Below are positions 7,153 to 13,833 of a DNA stretch of 64,000 bases, piece by piece. Position 1 is the stretch's first letter. Each line of letters opens with the position of its first letter. The translations under genes were made by a program, and so were the position numbers. Source of the DNA: Flemingiibacterium sp045586505 (lineage in GTDB: Bacteria; Bacillota; Clostridia; Oscillospirales; CAG-272); contig JAZNAL010000006.1 of the NCBI GenBank assembly GCA_045586505.1, positions 1 to 64,000 of the forward strand, given 5' to 3'. A model generated the notes under the pieces. It was not told the origin of the DNA. It saw only the letters and a list, made by a program, of their open reading frames with translations, and ran no database searches.

Positions 7153-7703
7153 TCTGTCTCCTCCGGCGGCACACATTCGTCATCTGACGGCGTATACGGC
7201 ATCACGCCCGCCAGCGCATAATCCTCCATTGGCACAGTTTCATCAAATGTTTCACACCCCTCTTGCAAAAGGCCTGCAACGTCGGCAGTATCGCTTGCGG
7301 TCGGTTCTACCTCTGCTTCCGGAAAGAATGCGATGTCACCGTCGAGCGCGATCTCGCCTTCCGGAGGCATGATGTTACCATCCAAATAATTTTCTTCCAC
7401 CATTATGTCGCCTGCGGTCTGACCGCCGCCAATCAGGTCGGCGATACGATCCAGTGGCTCGCAGGAGGCGGCGTTCAGCGCCACAAGTCCTGCTGATACG
7501 CCCGCAACAGCCACCTTAAGTCCGCGCTTTCTGCGCTCGGCAAGTGCGCGTTCAAGATATCTAACCTCTGACTCACATCTCGGGCAGGTTCCGGGACAGT
7601 CACCGGTATGGGTACACTCGGGGATCTCCAGCTTAATATTGTTAGCCCTCGCGATGTGGCGGCGAACATTTTTCAGTGTATTACACTTTTTCTTTCCGTT
7701 CAT
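7149..7703 (-). CDS. Cysteine-motif protein of unknown function, partner of a radical SAM gene
   Basis: 184 residues from the ATG at 7703 (GGAGG 5 nt upstream). The N-terminal part is basic with C7 and a compact C30-x5-C36-x3-C40-x2-C43 cluster in ECTHTGDCPGTCPRCESE, suited to zinc or an Fe-S cluster. Residues about 66-82 are hydrophobic and end in AASC, like an internal membrane or lipobox-like segment; the rest is long, acidic and low in structure, with the recurring pattern 'xxGDI'. I recall similar proteins in gut bacteria but no assigned function. The stop overlaps the radical SAM start, so the two products are probably made together. Confidence 0.8.
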   Translation of the reverse strand: MNGKKKCNTLKNVRRHIARANNIKLEIPECTHTGDCPGTCPRCESEVRYLERALAERRKRGLKVAVAGVSAGLVALNAASCEPLDRIADLIGGGQTAGDIMVEENYLDGNIMPPEGEIALDGDIAFFPEAEVEPTASDTADVAGLLQEGCETFDETVPMEDYALAGVMPYTPSDDECVPPEETE

Positions 7704-7770
7704 AGGCACCTCCGTTTTAAATGTGGCACTGTTTTAGACGTAAAATTTTACGATTTGTTCCATAAAAAGC

Positions 7771-7798
7771 AAAAGACCGCGAAAAATCGCGGTCTTTT
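7771..7798. terminator. Bidirectional terminator between the CD1247-like gene and the radical SAM pair
   Basis: 12-bp perfect stem AAAAGACCGCGA/TCGCGGTCTTTT with an AAAA loop and U-rich flanks on either strand. It ends the efp transcript (minus). Confidence 0.9.
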
Positions 7799-7810
7799 TA
7801 ATAAGCTTAA

Positions 7811-8278
7811 TTACTTTTCGCAGTCGCAATGACAGTCGCACTCGTCATCCTCGCACTCGCAGTCGAACTTTTCGTTGCAAGCGGGGCATGTGATATCGGA
7901 GGGATCAACGGTTTCATCGAAGTAAACCTTCTCACCACAAGCGGGGCAAGTTACCTCATAGAAAACCTCATCATCATCCTCATCACAGCAGCAATCGCAG
8001 TCATCGTCGTCGCAGCAGCAGTCGCAGTCGTCATCATCGCAGTCACACTCGTCGAGGCAGTCGTAAACTTCCTCTTCAAGCTCGCCGAGATCATGATCAA
8101 GCTCGTCAAGATATGCACCGTGGGTATCGATCTCATCTTCAAGCGCGTCGATCTTGTCAGCCATATCGGAAACAAGCTCTAAAAGCTTTGCGATGATCTT
8201 ACCCTCAGCCTTAGTCTCGTCGAGGTTGAGACCCTCGGCAAGTCCCTTTAAATAAGCTGCATTTTCAAGAAGTGTCAT
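7811..8278 (-). CDS. CD1247-type zinc-ribbon protein with Asp/Cys-rich linker
   Basis: 155 residues. The N-terminal about 70 residues (MTLLENAAYLKGLAEGL..., acidic helix predicted to form a coiled coil) match the CD1247 N-terminal domain of Clostridia. Residues about 75-105 are a remarkable stretch built only from Asp, Cys and Glu (repeats of DCDCCCDDDD). Then a zinc ribbon, CPAC-x18-CPAC type, and a Cys/His/Asp tail ending CDCHCDCEK. Probably a metal-binding cytoplasmic protein. It follows efp by 41 bp in the same transcript. Function unknown. Confidence 0.85.
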   Translation of the reverse strand: MTLLENAAYLKGLAEGLNLDETKAEGKIIAKLLELVSDMADKIDALEDEIDTHGAYLDELDHDLGELEEEVYDCLDECDCDDDDCDCCCDDDDCDCCCDEDDDEVFYEVTCPACGEKVYFDETVDPSDITCPACNEKFDCECEDDECDCHCDCEK

Positions 8279-8319
8279 TTTAATAGTCTCCTTTCGAGGA
8301 AATAATATGTGCAGGTATT

Positions 8320-8877
8320 TTACGCGCGCTCAAGATATTCGCCGGTTCTGGTATCGATTCTGATAACAGTGCCGATATCGATGAACAGCGGAACCTTGAT
8401 GGTCGCACCGGTCTCAAGCGTTGCGGGCTTGGTAGCACCGGTAGCGGTATCACCCTTGAAGCCGGGCTCGGTGTCGGTAACCTCGAGCTCAACGAACATG
8501 GGAGGCTCAACTGCGAATACATTGCCCTTGTAGGAGCAAACCTTGCACATCATGTTTTCCTTAACGAAACGGAAGTTGTCGCCAAGTACATCGGTACCGA
8601 TGGGAAGCTGCTCAAAGCTCTCCATGTCCATGAAGTAGTAAAGGTCGCCGTCGTTGTAGAGATACTGCATCTCTTTTCTTTCAACGATTGCGTTCTCAAA
8701 CTTATCGGTAGGGTTGAAGGTGCGCTCAGTAACAGCGCCTGTGATAACATTCTTCATCTTGGTGCGAACAAAAGCCGCGCCCTTACCGGGCTTAACGTGC
8801 TGGAATTCAACAACCTGCAGGACCTGTCCGTCCATTTCAAAAGTTACACCGTTTTTAAAATCTCCGGCTACTACCAT
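8320..8877 (-). CDS. efp: Translation elongation factor P
   Basis: 185 residues, the normal EF-P length, with KOW-like N-terminal domain and two OB domains. The tip of domain I reads HVKPGKGAAFVR, with K32 at the position that is modified in many bacteria. The ATG at 8877 (MVVAGDF) is preferred over an in-frame TTG at 8895 because EF-P starts at this point and GGAGG lies just upstream. It relieves ribosome stalling at polyproline stretches. A strong promoter lies upstream; no EF-P modification gene is visible. Confidence 0.97.
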   Translation of the reverse strand: MVVAGDFKNGVTFEMDGQVLQVVEFQHVKPGKGAAFVRTKMKNVITGAVTERTFNPTDKFENAIVERKEMQYLYNDGDLYYFMDMESFEQLPIGTDVLGDNFRFVKENMMCKVCSYKGNVFAVEPPMFVELEVTDTEPGFKGDTATGATKPATLETGATIKVPLFIDIGTVIRIDTRTGEYLERA

Positions 8878-8949
8878 AATTTTGTAATCCTCCAAAAATA
8901 ATAAAGTTTATGTCAGGGTAAGCACCCGGACATTTACATGGGTATATAT

Positions 8950-8978
8950 ATTTTACACCATTTTCGGGATTTTTTCAA
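8950..8978 (-). promoter_or_regulatory. Promoter of efp
   Basis: Minus strand -35 TTGAAA (complement of 8973-8978), 17-base spacer, -10 TAAAAT (complement of 8950-8955). Confidence 0.8.
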
Positions 8979-9147
8979 TAGGTTTTAGGAAAGAAATTCG
9001 CTTGTTTACAATAAATTCACATATTTTCACACCAATGTGTATAATAATCCTTTCACTCAGGGCGCCTCAGGCTCCACTCGCCTGTTTTAGCTCGGCTAAA
9101 TGGCAATTTTAATCAAAACAAATACTAAAATATTTACATAAATTATA

Positions 9148-9176
9148 TTGCAAATAGTGTTATTTTATGATATAAT
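9148..9176 (+). promoter_or_regulatory. Promoter of the NusG-II/Gx/apbE/miaB run
   Basis: -35 TTGCAA at 9148-9153, 17-base spacer, -10 TATAAT at 9171-9176; the first gene starts 35 bp later. Apart from this and the efp promoter, the 8896-9210 gap shows no feature. Confidence 0.8.
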
Positions 9177-9210
9177 AATTTAGTTACGAACACAGGGTGG
9201 GAGGGGTTTT

Positions 9211-9573
9211 ATGAAGCCGAAGGCGCTTGATGTGTCGGCAGCTGTATTAGTACTTATGCTAGCACTTTTCTCGGCGCTTCCCTTTCTTTTATCGAACGGC
9301 GGAAGTCTTATTGAAATCGCCGCCGAGGATGAAGTTTACACGCTCCCGCTTAATGTTAACGCAACTCACACCTTCAGCTCGAATAATCACGAGCTTACCT
9401 TGGTTATCGAAAACTCATCCGTCCGAGTCGCGTCTCACTCCTGTCCCGATGGACTGTGCGCGGCGATGGGAGATATAGAAAAGCCCGGCGAGACTATCGT
9501 TTGCCTGCCTGCAAAGGCGGTCATCCGCATACTCGGCGAGAGCGAGGAGGTGCTTGATGGCATCGCAGGTTAA
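9211..9573 (+). CDS. NusG domain II-like extracytoplasmic protein
   Basis: 120 residues: one N-terminal membrane helix (about 8-28), then a small beta domain of the NusG_II type (DUF) with a C-P-D-G-L-C motif that could carry a disulfide or a metal. This family regularly lies beside Gx transporters and ApbE flavin transferases in Firmicutes, as here (17-bp overlap with the next gene). GGGAGGGG precedes the ATG. Likely a component of an extracytosolic redox module; the precise role is unknown. Confidence 0.82.
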   Translation: MKPKALDVSAAVLVLMLALFSALPFLLSNGGSLIEIAAEDEVYTLPLNVNATHTFSSNNHELTLVIENSSVRVASHSCPDGLCAAMGDIEKPGETIVCLPAKAVIRILGESEEVLDGIAG

Positions 9574-10069
9574 CCGCTCCGCCGCACGGACACTTACAAG
9601 CTACGCTATGCTTCTGTCGGCGGCGCTGATACTTTCCTACATTGAAGCACTGCTTCCCTCACTCGGAATCTTTAAATTGGGACTCGCCAATATTGCCGTG
9701 ACCCTTGCTGTCTATCTGCGTTCACGAAAATGCGGATTTTCGGTTATGGTCTGCCGCGTGGCGATCACCTCACTGCTTTACGGCTCGGTGACCTCCTTTG
9801 TTTTCTCACTCTGCGGCGGAATACTTGCGTGGGGAGTTTCCTCCGTGCTGGTATCGCTTCACAAGAGAGGTACCATTTCCCTTATCGGAGTCTCGATCTT
9901 GTCCGCCGCGTCTCATAACCTCGGACAGGTTCTTGCCGCCTGCGCCGTATTTACTTCCCCCGCTCCACTTGCAATGCTCTGGTGGCTTCTTCTTGCCGCT
10001 ATACCTACGGGCGCGTTCACGGGGATACTTTCGGAGCTGGCAAAATCTCGCATCGGAGGCCGAATATGA
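9557..10069 (+). CDS. Gx transporter family membrane protein (HepI-like)
   Basis: 170 residues with about five hydrophobic segments. LPSLGIFKLGLANI is the typical Gx motif of the family formerly annotated as heptaprenyl diphosphate synthase component I. It resembles ECF S-components. AGGAGG lies 6 nt before the ATG at 9557, which lies inside the preceding gene; the stop overlaps apbE (ATGA). The fixed neighbourhood with ApbE suggests transport of a flavin precursor or quinone-related substrate, an inference from context only. Confidence 0.85.
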   Translation: MASQVNRSAARTLTSYAMLLSAALILSYIEALLPSLGIFKLGLANIAVTLAVYLRSRKCGFSVMVCRVAITSLLYGSVTSFVFSLCGGILAWGVSSVLVSLHKRGTISLIGVSILSAASHNLGQVLAACAVFTSPAPLAMLWWLLLAAIPTGAFTGILSELAKSRIGGRI

Positions 10070-11118
10070 AACGTCTTGCCGCACTTTTAATACTGACTGT
10101 CATCACTCTTTGTGCCTGCGGTGAGAAGACCGTTACCCGCTCCTCCTTCATGATGGACACAGTGATCACCTACGCCATAAAAAGCCCCGAAGCGGACAAG
10201 CTGATCGACCACTGCGAGAAAATGTGTGCCGACTACGAAAAGCTGTTTTCCGCCTACCTTGACGACAGTCTCGTGTCCGAGTTTAACAAGAACGGCGAGG
10301 TCAATCTTCCCGACAACCGCACCTTCGAGGAGGTGCTGCTGACCGCAGTAAGCGTGTATCATCAGACAGACGGCGCCTTCGATATCACCGTAGCGCCGCT
10401 TGTCAAGGCTTGGGACATATCCCACGCGGGCGATAACTGGACGCCGCTCGCGGATGCCGATATCAACGCATTTCTCCCTCATGTGGGTATGGACAAGCTT
10501 GATTTTGATCTGTCATCCCTCACGCGCAGTGACTCCGAAACGGAGATCGACCTCGGCGGTATTGCCAAGGGCTATGCGCTGGGGGCTGTAGCAAAGTATA
10601 TTACAGAAAATAACGGCTCCGCCGTCGGTACCATCAGCTTCGGCGGAAACATCGCGCTGATAGGTAACAAATCCGACGGCACCCTTTGGAATGTTGGTTT
10701 ACGCGATCCGTTTATTCCCGATTCCATTATCGGCACGCTTTCACTTGAGGGTGGAATCGTATCGGTGAGCGGTGGATATGAGCGTTACGCCGAGCATGGC
10801 GGTGTGCGCTACCACCACATAATAGATCCCGCAACAGGAAAGCCCGCCGAGACCGACCTTGCGTCGGTTGCCGTATGGGTCGACACATCCGTTGCCTTCA
10901 CCGATGCCGCAAATTTAGGTGCATATGCCGACGCGCTCTCAACGGCGCTGTTTATCATGGGTCATGATGAGGCGCTGGCGCACTACGAAAAAGCACAAAA
11001 CGGTGAGCTTCCCCGCGAATACATCGAAAACATCAAATTCGAAGCCGTTTTAATTAAGAATGACGGTACCGTCACCTTAACAAGCGGACTTTCCGGAAAG
11101 TATACGCCTTATGAATAA
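10066..11118 (+). CDS. apbE: FAD:protein FMN transferase, lipoprotein form
   Basis: 350 residues from the ATG at 10066, which overlaps the previous stop and has GGAGG upstream. N-terminal lipoprotein signal with LCAC as lipobox. ApbE landmarks: MDTVITYAI, DGAFDITVAPLVKAWD, EIDLGGIAKGYALG, SFGGNIALIG and YHHIIDPATGKPA near the C-terminus. It attaches FMN through a phosphoester to Thr/Ser of target proteins outside the membrane using FAD. No flavinylation target with the D/S-G-A-T motif is seen in the window, so its client must be encoded elsewhere. Confidence 0.94.
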   Translation: MKRLAALLILTVITLCACGEKTVTRSSFMMDTVITYAIKSPEADKLIDHCEKMCADYEKLFSAYLDDSLVSEFNKNGEVNLPDNRTFEEVLLTAVSVYHQTDGAFDITVAPLVKAWDISHAGDNWTPLADADINAFLPHVGMDKLDFDLSSLTRSDSETEIDLGGIAKGYALGAVAKYITENNGSAVGTISFGGNIALIGNKSDGTLWNVGLRDPFIPDSIIGTLSLEGGIVSVSGGYERYAEHGGVRYHHIIDPATGKPAETDLASVAVWVDTSVAFTDAANLGAYADALSTALFIMGHDEALAHYEKAQNGELPREYIENIKFEAVLIKNDGTVTLTSGLSGKYTPYE

Positions 11119-11821
11119 AACAAGCAGAAAACTTCCCCTGGCGCTAAAGATCGGTGCAGCGGTTCTGATACTCGCTGCCCTTGCCGCGCTCTGCGTGTGG
11201 ATGATTCCCATGGTACTCTCCCTCGGCGAGCCTGAAACACGCGAACAATTCCGCGCATTCATCGAATCCCTTGGAGTTCTCGGTATCGTTGCTATGCTGC
11301 TTTTGCAGATCCTGCAGGTCATCGTCGCCATCATCCCCGGCGAGCCTATCGAGATACTTATGGGTCTTATGTACGGCACCGTCGGAGGACTTGCGCTGAC
11401 GCTAGTGGGTATCGCAATCGGTCAGGTGTTCATCTACCTTGCCATCAAGCGTTTCGGAATGAAATTTGCGGCAAAGTTCGTTGACGTCGAAAAATTCGAG
11501 AACCTCAAATTTCTAAAGAATCCCTCAAAGCGTGATGGGCTGATATTTCTCCTTTACTTCATTCCGGGCACACCTAAGGATATACTCTCCTACTTTGCTC
11601 CGTTTACGGGTATACCGTTTCTGCGCTTCATAGTTATAGCGACATTTGCGCGAATCCCCTCCATCATTTCGTCTACCTGGGCAGGTGCAACTATCTCCGA
11701 CGGCTCGATTATAAAATCGGTGCTGATCTTCGCCGTGACAGGTGTCATCGGGATTTTCGGAATCATTCTTAATAATTACATCACTAAAAAGCATAATACT
11801 CCCAAAGAGGAAGAAAAATGA
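11111..11821 (+). CDS. TVP38/TMEM64 (DedA-superfamily) membrane protein
   Basis: 236 residues. Membrane segments at about 13-33, 50-75, 80-110 and in the last third. The conserved core IIPGEPIEILMGLMYGTVGG and the second half FLLYFIPGTPKDILSYFAPFTGIPFLRF with a Pro-Gly pair are typical of SNARE-associated/VTT-domain proteins, some of which are lipid scramblases or flippases. It overlaps apbE by 8 bp and miaB by 4 bp, so it is part of the same transcript. Confidence 0.88.
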   Translation: MNKTSRKLPLALKIGAAVLILAALAALCVWMIPMVLSLGEPETREQFRAFIESLGVLGIVAMLLLQILQVIVAIIPGEPIEILMGLMYGTVGGLALTLVGIAIGQVFIYLAIKRFGMKFAAKFVDVEKFENLKFLKNPSKRDGLIFLLYFIPGTPKDILSYFAPFTGIPFLRFIVIATFARIPSIISSTWAGATISDGSIIKSVLIFAVTGVIGIFGIILNNYITKKHNTPKEEEK

Positions 11822-13218
11822 TAAAAGTCACAAACGAACAAATAAAAGAGCAATATAAAATCATGCACGCGGTGCGCGAATTAAATAAAGCGCGTCAAGC
11901 GGCGCCCAAATGCTTTATCCGCACCTTCGGCTGTCAGCAGAACGAGGCGGATTCCGAGCAGCTTCGCGGTATGGCAAGCCAAATGGGCTACGGGCGCGCC
12001 GATACCCCCGAGGAAGCCGATCTTATTCTCGTCAACACCTGCGCCGTCCGTGAGCACGCGGAGCTTCGCGCGCTTTCCGTGACAGGACAGTTCAAAAAGC
12101 TCAAGGAAAAGAACCCCGAGCTGATGATCGGCGTCTGCGGCTGTATGGTCACCCAGGAGCACCGTATGGATCAGGTCAAAAAGAGCTATCCTTATGTTGA
12201 TTTTCTCATCGGAACGGGTATGCTTTACCGCTTCCCCGAAATCCTCGCAGAAAGACTTGGCGGCGGCAAGCGCTCCTTCACCGTGGACGAGCCGGAAGGC
12301 TCCCTTGCTGAGGGTATGCCTATCCTCCGTGAGTCCGACACCACCGCCTGGGTCAGCGTCATGTACGGCTGCAACAATTTCTGCTCCTACTGCGTGGTAC
12401 CTTACACCCGCGGACGCGAGCGCAGTCGTGAACGCGCCGATATTATAGCCGAGGTGAAGTCCGTAATCGCAAATGGCGCAAAGGAGATAACCCTTCTCGG
12501 GCAGAATGTCAATTCATACAGCTCCGAGGGTCGGGATTTTGCCGACCTTGTTAAGGAGATATGCGATCTTCCCGGCGACTTCATCCTGCGCTTTATGACA
12601 AGCCACCCGAAGGATGCTTCAAGGAAGCTCATCGACACTATGGCGTCATGTGAAAAGTGCGCACGTCAGTTCCATTTACCCCTGCAATCCGGCTCGGCGC
12701 GAGTGCTCGATGTCATGAACCGCAGATACACGCCGGATAGTTATCTCTCCCTTGTCTCGTACCTTCGCGAAAAGATGCCGAATGTGGCAATCTCCTCCGA
12801 CATCATCGTGGGCTTCCCCGGTGAAACCGAGGAGGAGTTTGAGGAAACGCTTTCCATGCTTAGAAAAGTGGAGTTTGACATGGTATACTCCTTCATCTAT
12901 TCCCCCCGTCCGCTGACACCTGCGGCGTCAATGGAGAATCAGATTCCGAAGGATGTCAAATCCGCCAGATTTGACCGCCTGCTTTGTGTGCAGAACGAGA
13001 TCTCACTTAAAAAGAATCTGAGTCTTTTAAACGGCATCGAGCGGGTACTCATCGAGGGCGAGAGCAAAAACTCGGCAGATATGTTAACCGGCAGAGCCGA
13101 TTCAAACAAGCTCGTCCACATCCCGCGCACGAGGGAAACCGAGGCGCTCATCGGTAAGTTTGCAAATGTAAGGATCACCAAAGCCGAGACATTCGCCCTG
13201 TTCGGCGAGGTAGTGTAA
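11818..13218 (+). CDS. miaB: tRNA-2-methylthio-N6-dimethylallyladenosine synthase
   Basis: 466 residues. N-terminal MTTase (UPF0004) domain with three cluster cysteines (TFGCQQNEADSE, NTCAVREHA, VCGCMVTQEH), radical SAM motif CNNFCSYC, then a TRAM domain at the C-terminus. It methylthiolates i6A37 in tRNAs that read UNN codons. The next gene is a YlbF/YmcA-like protein; in Bacillus subtilis miaB (ymcB) also neighbours ymcA, and the Ric complex is linked to MiaB function. The start overlaps the upstream stop by 4 bp. Confidence 0.96.
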   Translation: MIKVTNEQIKEQYKIMHAVRELNKARQAAPKCFIRTFGCQQNEADSEQLRGMASQMGYGRADTPEEADLILVNTCAVREHAELRALSVTGQFKKLKEKNPELMIGVCGCMVTQEHRMDQVKKSYPYVDFLIGTGMLYRFPEILAERLGGGKRSFTVDEPEGSLAEGMPILRESDTTAWVSVMYGCNNFCSYCVVPYTRGRERSRERADIIAEVKSVIANGAKEITLLGQNVNSYSSEGRDFADLVKEICDLPGDFILRFMTSHPKDASRKLIDTMASCEKCARQFHLPLQSGSARVLDVMNRRYTPDSYLSLVSYLREKMPNVAISSDIIVGFPGETEEEFEETLSMLRKVEFDMVYSFIYSPRPLTPAASMENQIPKDVKSARFDRLLCVQNEISLKKNLSLLNGIERVLIEGESKNSADMLTGRADSNKLVHIPRTRETEALIGKFANVRITKAETFALFGEVV

Positions 13219-13309
13219 GCGTGCGGTGCTCTATGTTGTGTCAAACACAACTTACCCATCATTTATCCACAAGCCAACGATTTAATTTTATATAAAAGGA
13301 GAACCCAAA

Positions 13310-13702
13310 ATGGAAATTATGGAACTTGCCGCTTTGCTCGGCAAAACGATCAAGGAAGACCCCAGAATGGTGGCAATGAAGGAAGCTGAAAAGGCTTATG
13401 AGGAGGATGCGAAGCTTCGCACACTGATGGTGGAATACAACGCTCAGTCCACCGCCCTCACCGAGGAATACAAGAAGCCCGAAAAGGATATGGAATTCAT
13501 CAAGCGTATCGAGACCCGTATCAACGAGCTTTACCACGAGATCACCGAGAACCCCAAGATGATCGCGTACCAGCAGGCTCAGGCGGTTATAAATGACCTT
13601 ATGAACGAGGTCAACGCTGAGATAAGTTTCAATATTACAGGCGAGCGTCCCTGCACACACGACTGCTCCACCTGCGGCGGCTCCTGCGGTCACAGCCATT
13701 AA
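13310..13702 (+). CDS. YlbF/YmcA-family protein with cysteine-rich tail
   Basis: 130 residues, mostly helical and charged like the YlbF/YmcA (RicF/RicA) family, with AAGGAGA before the ATG. The last 18 residues, CTHDCSTCGGSCGHSH, hold four cysteines and three histidines. In B. subtilis the RicA-RicF-RicT complex binds [4Fe-4S] clusters through cysteines and affects RNA maturation and tRNA methylthiolation. Location between miaB and mutS matches ymcA. RicT and a second family member are not in the window. Confidence 0.85.
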   Translation: MEIMELAALLGKTIKEDPRMVAMKEAEKAYEEDAKLRTLMVEYNAQSTALTEEYKKPEKDMEFIKRIETRINELYHEITENPKMIAYQQAQAVINDLMNEVNAEISFNITGERPCTHDCSTCGGSCGHSH

Positions 13703-13717
13703 GCAAAAAACGCGCAA

Positions 13718-13737
13718 AGGGCGGTTAACTCCGCCCT
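13718..13737. terminator. Weak hairpin after the ylbF-like gene
   Basis: 7-bp stem AGGGCGG/CCGCCCT. No U-run follows on the plus strand; on the minus strand a T-run comes only after 8 bases. It may be an mRNA processing hairpin. Confidence 0.35.
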
Positions 13738-13833
13738 CTGCAAAGTTCACAGTTACCGCGACGCTTGGGTCAAACGCGCTTTGATTTGAGCGTGACGGCA
13801 ACAAATACTACAGAAAAGGAGTACATCTGCGCC

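Noticed and set aside
7829..8182. Hydrophobic 117-codon plus-strand frame that looks like a membrane protein
   Set aside because: Antisense of the Asp/Cys tract of the CD1247-like gene; GAC/GAT codons read backward give Val/Ile.
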